This document shows, in pieces, positions 1 through 12,334 of a DNA stretch of 64,000 nt. The notes beneath the pieces were generated by a model, which ran no database searches, was not told the origin of the DNA, and saw nothing but the letters and a program-made list of their open reading frames with translations. Each line of letters opens with the position of its first letter. Position 1 is the first letter of the stretch. The DNA lies in assembly GCA_026119855.1 (NCBI GenBank), contig JAOWBW010000302.1, forward strand, positions 158,339 through 222,338, given 5' to 3'. A program made the position numbers and the translations under genes. The DNA comes from Campanula takesimana (lineage: Eukaryota > Streptophyta > Magnoliopsida > Asterales > Campanulaceae).

Positions 1-1189
1 TTCCCACCTCCCACCTCCCACCTCCCACCTCCTCCAAATCCTTCATTCTTTCCGTCCCACCAAAATCCCCAACCTCCCCAGTCCCACAAACACCTTCCCC
101 ACCGACTACCATCACCACAACAACCCTTACACCACCAACGAATTCCAAGACAAACTCCTCTAATAATCTTTTCGCACTAATAAGGAACAAATTAACTTCC
201 ATCAGCAATTCATATGGGAGACCCAGAAGCAACGAGTAGAAGATGGTTGTCCCCGAATAGAAATAATAAGGAACAAATCAACTTCCATCAGTAATTCATA
301 TGGGAGACGCTCACTAAAAAGCAAATTAAGAAGCCTACTTCAAATTGCAGAAGCACAACAGAATCAAATTTTAATTCACATTCAGATCTTCTTTTTATCT
401 GTTTACCACAAAAAGATTTTTTTTTTTTTTTTTTTTTTTAAACTTGAGCAAGAGAATCAAATTTGATCTCTAAATTCTTTTCCCAATTGCGATCCAAAGT
501 AAAACCCCCAGCAAAATGAAATCACTGCTAAAATTAATGTAATCTTGTCATTAACCAAACAGAACCAACCAACAAACCTAATAACCGACAACCTAATCTG
601 CAACGCCTCACCCCCGACCGCTTCCAAGCCTCCCTTTTCTTTACTGTTATCAACATCAATTTTGATGATTTTGAAGAATTTCAAGATTTGGGTTCTTGAT
701 TTTGAAACCATATCAAATATTGATTTCGAATTTCAAGATTTGGGGTCTTGATTTTGAAACCCATATCAAAATATTGATTTCGAATTTCAAAAGCATGAAC
801 AAATGATCTGGGTTTCGATTTTGGTCTTGCAAAACCTTGATTTCGATTTTGTTCATACTTCGCCTGGGAATGGGAAAGGGGAAAAGGGGACGGGGAGGGA
901 AGGGGAAGGGGAAGGGAAGGGGAGGGGGATTAGAAATTTAATAAGTTACTTTAACCCCCTTTATCTGTGTAAAATGTTCTCGTACCTGTAATTCCAGTTT
1001 TACCCCTTAAAACAAGTCACATGGCCAGTCACATGCATGGTTAACGGCAAAAATTGGACGGCGTTAGCAATAGGTACCTCCGCTGCACGAAAAAAAAGTT
1101 AAGGTATTTTTCATGGGTCAAAAAAGAGATAAGTTACTAAATCCAAACAACCCCTATAGTTCAGGTACTTTTGGTGCATTTTTTCCAAT
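1..1189. mobile_element. Right part of a MULE-like non-autonomous element (left end outside window)
   Basis: No convincing gene. The segment opens with a CCCACCT tandem run (1-33), has a 25-bp T-run near 416-439 and a strongly purine-rich stretch (GGGAAGGGG-type, about 868-930). Positions 940-1185 read like the terminal arm of the same class of element seen complete at 34972 and 49253: a GTTAACGG/GGCGTTAGC block, a CATGGCCAGTCACATG block, then a 'caggtacttttggtgc' end. The partner arm would lie left of base 1, so boundaries and target duplication cannot be checked. The assignment is inference from the shared layout. Confidence 0.35.
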
Positions 1190-1198
1190 GTTATTATA

Positions 1199-1464
1199 CT
1201 CCCTCCGTCCCGCCGGAAACTTCAAAAAAAAATTATGGCACAAGAATTAAAGGAAAAAGTGAAAATGTGATGTGTTGTGAGTGTTGATAGTTGAGTGGGA
1301 GAGAGAAAGTGGGGTAGAGAATAGTTAGTGGGTTAGTGGATGTGAGTATGAGAAGTGGGGCCTACTAATTAAAAAGTATTAAAAACTTTCCATTTATGGA
1401 ATGTGCAATTTCTATGGGACGCCCATTTTGGTAAGTTTTGCAATTTTCGGTGGGACAGAGGGAG
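1199..1464. mobile_element. Stowaway-type MITE
   Basis: Terminal inverted repeats CTCCCTCCGTCCC / GGGACAGAGGGAG are flanked by a TA dinucleotide on each side (1197-1198, 1465-1466), the signature of Stowaway (Tc1/mariner-mobilised) MITEs. It is about 266 bp, AT-rich inside, with no coding capacity. Confidence 0.85.
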
Positions 1465-1466
1465 TA

Positions 1467-2334
1467 TGTGAGTTTTTTTTAATGGGATCTATAACCCCCT
1501 CTAACATCATCTCCATCTCCATCTCCATCTCCAGTGACACCACAATCACCTCCACTTACAACCCAACACCACTGTTGCTATTCTCCGCCACCACCCACCA
1601 ACCACTAATACCACACCATTCCACCATCCTCAACAACTTCATCATTCACAACCAACCCTCATCCCATCACCACCATTATAACCACCACCAATGTTATTTA
1701 TACCACCATAAAAAAAAAAAAGTGCAGAAAACAGGGTGTAGATTCAAGATTCATAAATTTGGTTTAAAACATTAATCAGAAAAAATCAAAGATGAAGAAG
1801 GGTTGCATTTCAAAATAAAAAAATTAAAAATCAACCAAGGCCCAGTTACTCCCTCCATAAATTTCAGAACTGTAAATTGAAACAAAGTCCCAAATCTTTA
1901 AATTTTCTCATGGCCGATGATCGGACAACTCCAATTCTTGCTTTTGGTGCCATTCGCCAAGATTGAATAAGAACCCAAGAAATAGAGAAACTACGCTTCC
2001 TTTTTATGGTATAAAGCTTGTGAAATCCATTTGTCTGCCTAAAGTCTTCTTCACTGCCAGCCTTTTAAGTCACCAGGTGCTGCGATTATAACAGAGGGGT
2101 GGCACAAGGTGGAGAAGAGGGTGAGGGGCGACAAAATTAAAGGCTTGGGGAAAAGTAAATGCGAGAAGGAGTGCAGGGTAGGGGTACGGAGAAGAGGGGG
2201 AAGGAAGTAGCGGCGGCTGTCAGTGGGGGTAGTGGGTGGCGTTGAACGACAGAAAGAGAAGGAGAGCCGGAACAGAAGATGGTGGGAAGGGGATCAGGAA
2301 GTGTGTGACACGAGAGAGAGAAAGAGCGCGATAG
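1467..2334. other. Intergenic, no gene recognised
   Basis: CA/ACC-rich low-complexity sequence (about 1500-1700), then AT-rich and GGA-rich DNA. A lone CTCCCTCCATAAATTTC at about 1849 may be a MITE fragment. The 124-aa reading frame at 1401-1775 is Thr/Ser/His low complexity and begins inside the MITE, so I do not call it a gene. Confidence 0.5.
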
Positions 2335-2453
2335 AGATCTCCTGTGCCCCTGCCTGTGCCCCTCTAATCTGGATCGTTTACATGCTTGGATAATATCAAC
2401 ATAAATGGTTGAGATTAGAGGGGCACACGGAGGGGCACAGGAGATCTGGACTC
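2335..2453. mobile_element. Short palindromic MITE, copy 1
   Basis: An almost complete inverted repeat: GATCTCCTGTGCCCCT at the left is answered by AGGGGCACAGGAGATC at the right, around a spacer with CATGCTTGGATAATATC. A second copy lies at 25144-25268 with an exact 9-bp target duplication. Here the left tip is shortened and the flanks (GATAGAG / AATAGAG) match only approximately. Confidence 0.7.
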
Positions 2454-2600
2454 ACAATAGAGTAAGGGTTTGTGAGGGATTTTTTCTTTTTACTTTGCAT
2501 ATGCTGTAAATAAATGACCTTTTTACTCGCTCAATGCAAAGTGAAATGAGATATATGATCGTTAAAACGTCTAAGCCCACAATTCATTATTATGGCTATA

Positions 2601-4298
2601 CTCCATCCGTCTCATCTTAAACATAAAAAAAAAGTAGAATTAAGATGAGAATCTTTATATTATAAAATATAGATAGTGGGGTAGAGTGTTGTGAGTATAG
2701 ATAGTAGGGTGTAAACGGTTCGGTTTGGTGGGTTTTAGAGACCAAACCGCTAGTTATCGGTTTGGTCATTTTCCAAACCGAACTGAACCACAAAAACCTC
2801 CAAACCGAACTAAACCAAACTGCATGGTTCGGTTCAAACTGCGGTTCATTACTCGGTTCAAACCGCAGTCCAAACCGACGGTCCAAACCGAAGCCAAACC
2901 AAAGTTCAGACCGAGGCCCAATTGATTTAGCAAGTTTTACTCTTTTTTCAATAGCGGCACCCTACCTCATATTTATATCCACTTCCCCCTTTCCTTTTCT
3001 TTCATTTTTGATGTGGGAAAAATATATGCTACTCAATAGCAGCACTCTTATATCCTCTCTCTTTCTTATTTGAATTTTCCATCTAAATTAATTTTCCCCA
3101 AGCAGCAAGCCAGCAAGCAAAAGCATTTCACAAGGCAAACGAAAAAGCAATCAACCAACCAAATTAATCTTCCCCAAATCGCAAATTTCCGATCAACGAG
3201 ACATCCGCCATCGCCAATACCAGGATCGACTGGAAGGAAATGTATGTGTCTGTGTGGTAAATTTTCAGAATGCTTAATCATAAACAACTAAAAACATCAC
3301 TGAAATGACAAATCAAACACCAAACCCCTCGAAAATCTTGATTCGAAATGGGTATTCCTCGATTTTGAACCCACTAAGCCATCCGCCATCGCCAATACCA
3401 GGATCGACTGGAAAGAAATCTGTATCTTCCTCCCCTCCCCCATCCAATTGTGAAGGTCGCCGACCCAGATGGCTATGTTCTCCCCACCGCCGCCGGATAA
3501 TGCATCTTCACCCATTTCTAACAAGCGGAGTGTAGTTTCCCTCTTTCCAAATCGGAATCTACAGAAGAACCAAAGAGCAAGGTGTGAAGATCAATGACCG
3601 GTACAGATTCAGACGGCAAGGAGTCGCCGTCGCCGGAGATGGAAGTCTGATCGTCTCGCACATATCTAGGTAGGATTTTAGTGATGGGTTGTTTGGGTGT
3701 GTCAAGAACTGGAATACTAATTTAGATGTATTGAAAGGCATAGGTCAGGTTGGAAAAGGGTTTGTGAGGAGTATTTATTCGCTCAATTTTCCCACATTGA
3801 GAAGGAAAGGAAAGGCGAGAGTGAGGAGATGCATACAAATACAAATAGTCAATCTATGTTCGGTTCCGCGGTTTAGACCGCGGTTCGGTCTCGCGGTTCG
3901 GTTCCGCGGTTCAGACCTCGGTTTGGTTTAGTACGGTTTGGTTAGGTTCGGTTTGGTTGGTTTGGAGGGGTCAGACCGCAGATCAAACCGAACCACGTGG
4001 TTTGTGAATTTTTTAAACCGAACTGAACCATTTATGTTCAAAAACCGAACCAAACCGCATAGTTTGGTTCGGTTTGGTTCCGAACCGCGGTTCAGACCGA
4101 ACCACTGACACCCCTAATAGATAGTGGGTAGGAGAGAGAAAGTGGGGTTGAAAATAGTTAGTGGATAGTTGTTGTGTGTATGACATGTAGGCCCCACTAA
4201 ATAAAAAAATATAAATAACTTTCCTTTTTTGGATTTTGAAGTTTAAAATGGGACACCCAAAAGGGAAATTTTTGAAGTTTAAGATGAGACGGAGGGAG
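2601..4298. mobile_element. Stowaway-type MITE interrupted by a MULE-like element
   Basis: Left tip CTCCATCCGTCTCATCTTAA at 2601 and right tip GATGAGACGGAGGGAG ending 4298, each next to TA. The two halves (2601-2705 and about 4117-4298) form one MITE of about 280 bp; the middle is occupied by the 1.4-kb element at 2706-4116. The internal text ATAGATAGT is duplicated at the break. Confidence 0.8.
2706..4116. mobile_element. MULE-like non-autonomous element nested in a Stowaway MITE
   Basis: Ends AGGGTGTAAACGGTTCGG and CCGAACCACTGACACCCCT are imperfect inverted repeats, filled with tandem AACCGAACCAAACCG-type units. It is flanked by a 9-bp duplication ATAGATAGT (2697-2705 and 4117-4125), the size typical of Mutator-like elements. 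The 0.9-kb interior is unlike the repeats and holds two copies of an approximately 45-bp segment (CCATCGCCAATACCAGGATC at about 3209 and 3388), so it may be captured host DNA. No transposase is seen. Confidence 0.75.
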
Positions 4299-4424
4299 TA
4301 TTTGCTTTGTACTTATTCTGTTTCAAAACATAGGTCGTTTTAAACTTATTTACACATATTAAGGAATGCAATTAATATTTATAAAAAGACTTATGTGCCC
4401 CTAACATAATCCAATTAATATCTA

Positions 4425-4624
4425 CTCCCGCCGTCTCAAAATGATCTTCATAATTTTAGTTTGATTTATTATCCTAATGAAAAAAAAACTGAAACTTGTT
4501 ATCAATAACTAGTTTTAATTTATTATTAAGATAATTAAATCATCGTAAAATTATTGTTTAAAAATCTTTTGTGATAAAAAAAAGAAAAGAAAAGTGAATA
4601 TCATTTTAATTAAGACGGAGAAAG
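4425..4624. mobile_element. Stowaway-type MITE upstream of RuvBL2
   Basis: CTCCCGCCGTCTCAAAATGA at the left and TAAGACGGAGAAAG at the right, TA on each side, about 200 bp. It ends 163 bp before the RuvBL2 start codon, so it lies in or next to the promoter. Confidence 0.75.
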
Positions 4625-4726
4625 TATTTATGTTGTACTTCCACAGTTCATTACGGGTAGTATTTGATATTGTGTCATTTTTGAAAATAAAATATCTTTA
4701 TACGACACAAGTAACGATCGAAACAA

Positions 4727-4740
4727 AAACCCTAAACCCT
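4727..4740 (+). promoter_or_regulatory. Telo-box in the RuvBL2 leader
   Basis: AAACCCTAAACCCT, two telomere-like units, sits 47 bp upstream of the RuvBL2 ATG. Such telo-boxes are a known cis-element of plant genes for translation, ribosome biogenesis and cell proliferation, which fits a chromatin/ribonucleoprotein-assembly ATPase. Function here is inferred from motif and position only. Confidence 0.55.
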
Positions 4741-4787
4741 TTTCGGCTCCAACGTTTCTCCATCGTCTAACCACAGTCGCAGCAACC

Positions 4788-7700
4788 ATGGCGGAGCTGA
4801 AGCTCTCAGAAAGTCGAGACCTTACCCGAATAGAGCGCATAGGAGCCCACTCCCACATCCGGGGTCTCGGTCTCGACTCCGTCCTTGAGCCCCGCTTAGT
4901 CTCCGAAGGTATGGTCGGCCAGACCGCCGCCCGGAAGGCTGCCGGCGTCATCGTCCAGATGGTCAAGGAAGGTAAAATCGCAGGCCGCGCTGTTCTTCTA
5001 GCTGGTCAGCCAGGCACTGGTAAGACCGCTATTGCCATGGGAATGGCCAAGTCAATTGGCCTAGAGACTCCGTTTGCAATGTTAGCCGGAAGCGAACTCT
5101 TCTCCCTCGAGATGTCCAAGACTGAAGCCCTAATGCAAGCTTTCCGGAAAGCGATTGGCGTCAGAATTAAGGAGGAAACAGAGGTAATTGAAGGTGAAGT
5201 TGTGGAGATTCAAATTGACCGTCCGGCAGTGTCTGGTGCGGCTTCAAAAACGGGGAAGTTGACGTTAAAGACTACGGAGATGGAGACGGTTTATGATTTG
5301 GGGGCGAAGATGATTGAGTCGTTGGCCAAGGATAAGGTCCAAAGTGGTGATGTGATTGCTATTGACAAGGCGTCAGGGAAGATCACAAAGCTTGGGAGGT
5401 CATTTTCTAGGTCTAGGGATTATGATGCCATGGGTCCGCACACAAAGTTTGTGCAATGTCCTGATGGAGAGTTGCAGAAGCGGAAAGAGGTTGTGCATTG
5501 TGTCACTCTACATGAAATTGATGTTATTAACAGCAGGTATGTTCAAGATTATACGGTTTAACAGGCATGTTCAATGAATTTTATTTTTCTATCTTGCTGT
5601 GGAAATTTGATACGAACATGCTATATATAATCTTCATTGCATCCAGGGTCCTACTAATTTGTGTAGCATTATATTGCTACTGAATCATGATTTTCGAGGA
5701 TTTTTCCAATTAATTTTAGTTCTTCCTTGCTGCGTTTTGCTCAATGGTTGTTGTGTTCATTTGCAATTGAAATGAAGTTTTCGCTGATTAGAAAAGCACG
5801 AGTCTTGATATCAGTAGGTTTAAGATTTTGTAAGCACGCAGTAGGACCTGAAATAATCATGTAACATACTTTTCTTAGCTGCTACTTTACCTAATTACTA
5901 AGGACCAAGGTTTAAAAAGCACACCAATAGTTTGGTAACTACAGTTGCCCCAAAGTGTCTCTCATATTTCAAACTAAAGCTCTTACAGCAGGCACCTTAT
6001 GATCTGGACATAAGTTAAACAGACACCAACGTGGAGAGAGTTTTGCTTTGTTTCATACGGGGGTCATACTATCTCTACTTTCTTATCAACTTTATTACCA
6101 CAGATTGTATCACTCTTCGACTCCAATCCTTTACCGTGTTCTGACAGTACCCATTGCATTGATCTAAACTATTTGTTTATCTAATTCAGAGGTCAGTCCT
6201 TCTGATCCTTGAGAAAACATCTTTTTTGTTATCTACTTATTTCCATACTAATCCAGTTGCATTATTACACAGCACTTAATAAACGTTGCAGTTTCTGGTC
6301 TGATATTCAATTTGTGTTCATATTCATGCATTGTTCGTTGGACTTCATGTATAAAATTGAAGTTCTTATTGTATCCAGGACCCACCTAGTTTTGGACAAG
6401 AAGCTTACAACTCTATATGTAGTCAGTCAATAGTCAATACTCATGAATTATGTGGGTCGGTGGATCGGAGCTATGAGTATACTATTGCGTCTATATTGCT
6501 ATAGTGATTTGTTACTGCCGGAGCCACCCTATGGCCCAAGGGGGCAGCATCCAACATTTCCTTTCTAGATTGTACCAATTTTGTACTAGCGTTTTTTGGT
6601 TAAATTACTTTTTAACCTTCAAAAATTATTGTTTTGCCCCTTGCACCAAGAAAAAACAACACTATTGTATTATACTAAGAAAAACTTATGTAGTAATTTT
6701 GCCCACCCCTAAACCATATTTAGGTATTACATCATACTCCCTCTGTCCCAGAAAGATAGTCCATTTTGGATTTTTGACGGTCAACACATGTGAACTTTGA
6801 CCAAAGATTATTATCAATCTAATCATCCCAATAAAATTTTAAAATTTGTCATTGATAAATCACTTGATGATTAATCAATCACAAGTTTTAGAATTTCACA
6901 AGGATGGTTGGATTGACATTTATATTTAGTCAAAGTTCACTTGTATTGACCATCAAAAGTGGACCATTTTTCTGGGATGGAGTATTATATCATATTCGAA
7001 ATAGTCCCCGTTTTAGACAAATTAAGCCTTTTATTTGTCAAAGTTGCAATTTTCCGTTGAATTGTTGAATGTTATTGCTTACTCATTGATCCTTTAAGAT
7101 GGGATTTTTTTTTTTTTTTTTTGAATTGTACTTATTTCGTGGAGTTCAAACCAATGCAATAGCAACGTTGAGACTTGACTGTACAATTTAGGAAGATTTG
7201 AAGAAAAAAACCACATTATGCAAGTTTAATTCCTGCTTAATGGTTTTTGAACTGAATTCTTTTTGTCTATCTATATTTGTGTTCGAGGTTCGCAAAGCTA
7301 GTGGAGTTATGAATATATTTGGGGGGTCAAATATCAGAGATAACTATATGATTGATGAAGCTATTTGGAATTGAGTTTCTGTAATGGTCAATAAGATACT
7401 TGATATAGGGGGCGATATTATCATTTATGTTAATTTTTCCCCTTGATGTTGCTATCATAGAGGAAATTTGAACACAACCAAATCATTTGAAGAAGTAAGA
7501 CATACTAAAGTATTGAATATTATGAACATAACTGGACATAATCGGGGCTGTATGATTAATATCAACATCATTCATTCAGAATTAGAGAGTGATGCGTGTT
7601 TTTTATTTATATCTGAAGATTTTACCTTATGCTTCATGAGATTTTTTGTACTTTTTGAACAATTAATGTCTTTCCTTAAACTATACTCTCTCCGTCCCTC

Positions 7701-8680
7701 TTTAATCAACAAAATTTGCCATTTTGGTTGTCCCACTTTAATTTACAAAGTCCCAAAAGGGAAATGTTTTAATACTTTTAAAATAATGGGACCCACTTAT
7801 CCCACTCACAACAACTATCCACTTACTATTCTCTACCCCACTTTCTCTCTCCCACTCAACTATCTACCCTCACAACACATCAACTTTTTTCTTAAATAAT
7901 GTGCCAAACCCAAAAATTGTAAGTTAAAGAGGGACGGAGGGAGTATACAAACCCATGAATGACTTTCTTGGTAAAAAGTTTATAGATGTTCAACTTTAAT
8001 TTTCAATTCTAAATCTTAGGACACAGGGGTTTCTAGCTCTCTTCACAGGCGATACCGGTGAAATCCGTGCTGAAGTTAGAGAACAAATCGACACAAAGGT
8101 GGCGGAGTGGAGGGAGGAAGGGAAGGCTGAGATCGTGCCAGGTGTCCTCTTCATCGATGAAGTGCACATGCTCGACATCGAGTGCTTCTCATTCTTGAAC
8201 CGTGCTCTGGAAAATGACATGGCACCAATTCTCGTTGTTGCTACAAACAGAGGGATCACCACAATCCGAGGCACAAACTACAAATCCCCACACGGGATTC
8301 CAATCGACTTCCTCGATCGTCTGCTCATCATCTCAACACAACCATACACAGAAGAAGATATACGCAAGATCCTTGATATAAGGTGCCAAGAAGAAGATGT
8401 GGACATGTCTGAAGATGCAAAAGTTCTGTTGACAAAGATTGGGGTTACTACGTCCCTAAGATATGCCATCCACCTCATCACTTCAGCTGCATTAGCTTGC
8501 CAGAAGCGGAAAGGAAATGCTGTGGAGATGGAAGATATTAGCAGAGTTTATGACTTGTTTTTGGATGTGAAGAGATCGACACAGTATTTGATGGAGTATC
8601 AGAGCGAATACATGTTTAGTGAAGTGGCAATGGGAGGAGGAGATACTGATGGAGATGACGACAATGCCATGAGTTCATGA
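4788..8680 (+). CDS. RuvBL2: RuvB-like 2 (Reptin) AAA+ ATPase, two exons
   Basis: Exons 4788-5536 and 8020-8680 with a 2,483-bp GT-AG intron splitting an AGG codon (CAGCAG|gtatg ... cttag|GACACAGG). The product is 469 aa, the usual length of plant RuvBL2. Walker A GQPGTGKT lies at 73-80, Walker B LFIDEVHM at 293-300, sensor 1 ATNRG around 326, the LDRL arginine-finger segment around 350 and sensor 2 TSLRYA around 397. The IKEETE...EIQIDRP segment and its surroundings form the OB-fold insertion (domain II). The opening IERIGAHSHIRGLGLD is diagnostic of RuvBL2 rather than RuvBL1. With RuvBL1 it forms a nuclear/cytoplasmic hetero-oligomer serving INO80/SWR1 remodelling, box C/D snoRNP assembly and, through R2TP, TOR-kinase complexes. 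All key residues are present; it looks intact. Two Stowaway MITEs lie in the intron. Confidence 0.97.
6737..6982. mobile_element. Stowaway-type MITE in the RuvBL2 intron
   Basis: CTCCCTCTGTCCCAGAAAGA at the left and TCTGGGATGGAG at the right, each bordered by TA. The inner inverted arms GGTCAACACATGTGAACTTT / AAAGTTCACTTGTATTGACC are still readable. The right tip has lost a few bases. Confidence 0.75.
7686..7943. mobile_element. Stowaway-type MITE in the RuvBL2 intron
   Basis: CTCTCTCCGTCCCTCTTTAA at the left and TTAAAGAGGGACGGAGGGAG at the right, bordered by TA. It is about 258 bp and ends 76 bp before the exon 2 acceptor. The 143-aa frame at 7468-7899 overlaps it and is not a gene. Confidence 0.85.
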
Positions 8681-10026
8681 TAATTGTATTTGGAATTTTC
8701 TCATTTTGACAACAATTATCGTTTGTGTAAAAATTTAGACGGACAGAGTTTGGGTAATATTCTGTTCATCCCCACTGTTGATGCAAATTCTTATGGAAAT
8801 GAAGGATACAGTTTTATTCGGTTCTATTTTAGTAACGAGATTTCGCTATAAAGAAAAGTGTCACATTTGCGTTTGTCTATCACATGCCAGGATAATCAAA
8901 AGGGAGATGTCGTTAAGAGTTCAACGTCAGTGATTCTGGGATGTAATGTAGGAAAGCATAGTTGCAGAGCAGCTGATTATCTGCATTTTGGGTGGTCAAA
9001 GAATGTTTCCTCAGCTGGATATGGTAGAAATAATGAACATAGAGCATTGTAAGAAGCCTGAAAAGCCCCAAGACGTGAAAAAGAACCAAAATGAGTTCCC
9101 CTGCTGCAGAAGGTAACTTATCCTAATTTGTAACATTGTTTTGCTTGTGTTGAATCAAATATCCTTCGCATTTTAACTTGATACTCCCTCCGTCCCAAAA
9201 TGATCTTCCTATTTGCCATTTTTCATTGTCCCAAAAAGTTCTTCCTATGTCTACATTTGGGCTTATATGTGCATAAACAGGACATGGCAAGTGAACAAAC
9301 TGTTCATATTTTTGGAAAGTTTGAATAGTCAAATGTGAAGTTCATTTTGGGACGGAGGGAGTATCATTTTTTAAGCAAGGCGCTTTACTAATTTGTCATG
9401 CTTTTACAATGATAAAATTACACTTAGACTATTTCTTTGTTTAGAAACACAGTTTTTATTTTCAAAGTCAAAAAAGAAAAGTAGGGAATTTATTAAGGGA
9501 AGGAAACTCAGGGAATGAGTATATCCTTCAAATTGTATTTTTAATGTCAAACATAAAAAACGAAATCAAAACATATGGCAAAATTGAAGTAAGAAAATGT
9601 GAAGGCCGGCTTTTTAGAAAGGGAGTTGTGACTGTAAGACAAAGAGCTTCTTTGAACTGGTGGGAAAGGACAGAAAAATTGCCGGAGTGTTTTATTTATA
9701 TAACTACCTCCAAATGAATGTCCCAAATCGCTCATGATCAAGAGCAATTTCAAACATTTATTTAGGGACGGAGTGAGTATCAAGTTTCAAAGTCATAAAC
9801 AGTTGTAATTTTAGTTATTGGAATTGTATTTCTGAAAATACTAGTAAAATGTGTTAAACATGTTGACTTGAGATTATAGAATCGTAGACTCATTTATCAA
9901 AAATGAATCAATTATGCACATAATATCTTTTAAATATTCATATATTAAAGTTAATACTATGAGATTACATCAAATCAAATTCTAACAGTTACTACTATAT
10001 TATACTAGGAAATAAAATCTCATTCA
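8681..10026. other. RuvBL2 3' region and intergenic DNA
   Basis: The RuvBL2 3' UTR presumably occupies the first few hundred bases. The 64-aa frame at 8858-9052 is short and unlike anything I recognise. A MITE lies at 9184-9361, and a lone right MITE tip (GGGACGGAGTGAGTA) ends at about 9780. No further gene is seen. Confidence 0.45.
9184..9361. mobile_element. Stowaway-type MITE
   Basis: CTCCCTCCGTCCCAAAATGA / TTTTGGGACGGAGGGAG with TA on both sides, about 178 bp. It belongs to the sub-family (inner text TTTGCCATTTTTCATTGTCC) also seen at 15528, 30334 and 48838. Confidence 0.9.
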
Positions 10027-10401
10027 CTAAATGTTGCATTAAGAGCAAATAATAATTGGGATTATTACGCCAAGATTACTTTTTGTAGAACTCTGGTCAA
10101 ACTTTGATAAGTTGACTTGTAAAAATCAAAAGTATAAGGATTATATTCTATTGTTCTTTTTTTTTTTTTCTTTTATTCCATTCTTGTTTGCATCCGAGCT
10201 CTTGACTTGAGCCAGCTCCCAATAAGATCTCCTTGGTTCATGTTACTGCATTACTTCGATGCAGCAACTTTGAGTGCTTTTGCTATTATTGGTGAATCAC
10301 GGCTTACTTAAAGTGATTTTTATTTTGTCCGTCCGACCGGCAACCGGAGTTAAAATCATCCGAAATTTGGATTATTATTATCATTCAATCACGGTTCAGT
10401 A

Positions 10402-12012
10402 ATGGTGAAAGATGATGAAAATGATCGGAAAATCTTTGCAGGGGTGGTCTTGAAATGTCCTACTGAGCTCAAGCTTGTATTCCTTGCTCTTCTCGCCTTG
10501 TTTTCCATCCTCACTCTTTCCCAGTTCTTTCACTTTAGTCTCTCCTATTCTGTGCCGGATCCCCGCCATTGTATCTCCACCGCCTCCAAGTCCCTAGCGG
10601 CGATGGAGAAAAATACTCCACCACCACCGCCACCACCAAGCCGACAAGTTGTAGTACAAGATGAAGTCTTGGAGGGAGGTAAGATTATTAAGCGTGCCTT
10701 TAACCCTTTTGGTACCGCCGCATACAACTTCATTTTGATGAGTGGTTATAGGGGGGGACACAACACCTTTGCCGTCATTGGTCTAGCATCTAAACCCCTT
10801 CACGTGTTCGGAAAACCGTCTTTCCAATGCGAGTGGGTCCCACATCCCAACACCACCATCCCCAACCACCACCACCACCAGCAGCAGCAGCAGCAGCAAA
10901 CCATCACAGTTACCGGTCAAAAGTACCTCCCCGATTGGAACATGGGTCATGTCTACACCGTAGTTGTAATCAACTGCACATTCCCCGCCTCAGTAGGCAA
11001 CGACTCTTCCGGTGGTAAACTACTCCTCCACGCCTCCACCAACGGGGGCGGTGACAGTAATTTCAACCTAACCGACACCATTGAAGCTTTAACCGAAGCT
11101 CCAGGAAGCTTAAACCTAATTCAATTCACTGACCCGCCTAAATACGACTACCTCTACTGTGGCTCGTGTTTGTACGGGAAATTGAGTCCACAAAGACTAA
11201 GAGAATGGTTAGCTTATCACATCAAACTATTCGGTCCGAGGTCACATTTTATCATACACGATGCAGGCGGCGTGCATCCTGAAGCTATGGAGGTGTTAAA
11301 GCCATGGATCGAGAAGGGTTACGTAACATTAGAAGACATAAAAGAGCAAGAAAGATTTGACGGGTATTACCACAACCAGTTCCTGGTACTGAATGATTGT
11401 TTGCATAGGTATCGTTTCATGGCCAAATGGATGTTCTTTTTTGATGTCGACGAGTATATTTTCATCCCCAAGAACACTACCCTCATATCCGTTATGGATT
11501 CTCTGTCAAACTATACCCATTTCACGTTTGAGCAAATGCCTATGTCTAATAAGCTTTGCCGCTCTGACGAAGACATCTCTGATTCTAACAGGTACTCATT
11601 TTCTTTTTCTGAATCTGTTTATGTTCTATATAAAGAAACATAAAACCGAGCGTTATGATTTTGCAGAAAATGGGGATTTGAGAAATTAGTATACAAGGAT
11701 GTGAAACAAGGGATTCAGAGAGACCGGAAATATGCAGTGCAACCGCGGTACTGTTTAGCAAACGGGGTGCATAGGTCAGATAACATGGAGGGTATGAGAA
11801 CGGATGAAACGAGTGGTCTTATCATGTATTACCATTATCACGGAACGATCTCAGAGCGAAATGAGCCGTGTCAGAAACTGATCAATACAACAGAAATTGA
11901 ACTTGATGGCACCCCTTATGTTCTGGATACAAGAATGCGTGAGGCAGCTGAATCAGTCAAGAGATTTGAACTCCAAATGATAGCGTCTGTTTTACAAAAG
12001 ACGCTACAATGA
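10402..12012 (+). CDS. GALS: GT92 galactan beta-1,4-galactosyltransferase (GALS type), gene A
   Basis: Exons 10402-11591 and 11667-12012 with a 75-bp GT-AG intron (AACAG|gtact ... tgcag|AAAATGG) give 511 aa. A short cytosolic tail and a signal anchor at about 24-46 (VFLALLALFSILTLSQFFHF) make it a type II Golgi protein. Then come a proline run (73-79), an N-terminal beta-rich domain (about 95-235, AFNPFGTAAYNFILMSGYRG) with a His/Gln tract near 156-166, and the GT92/DUF23 catalytic domain. FFFDVDEYIF (DVDEY 348-352) holds the metal-binding DxD-like motif. The C-terminal exon has YYHYHGT and NTTEIELDGTPYVLDT. Known GALS enzymes add galactose from UDP-Gal to beta-1,4-galactan side chains of pectic RG-I; the substrate here is inferred. 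It is convergent with the GT34 gene 775 bp away. The frame is intact. Confidence 0.93.
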
Positions 12013-12334
12013 CTAGGTTTATAGTTCTTGTTCGATCTATACATCAAAGATACTGTTTTTTTACGATTCGTTTTGTACAAGGTTGATGATTTCGCCTATC
12101 TTGAGCTTGTTATTATAAAATTTGCTGTGAAATATTGGTTCTTAAATAAGCACACTGCATTTTAGTGTGTCTCCCTAATTGTAATGTGGTAGATTTTCAG
12201 ATATGCTATCGGGTTAAGAAAATTATTTCGATCGTGTTGGGCTCACGGGCAATCGGGACACAAGAATATACGCACGAATGGTTGCAGAGTCGACAGTAAA
12301 GAAATCATTGTTTCTCTCAAGTTTGGAAGCATTA

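Noticed and set aside
1401..1775. 124-aa frame rich in Ser, Thr and His
   Set aside because: It begins in a MITE and is encoded by CAC/ATC low-complexity repeats; no conserved domain or splice context.
7468..7899. 143-aa frame within the RuvBL2 intron
   Set aside because: Its second half is Stowaway sequence and the first half has no recognisable motif.
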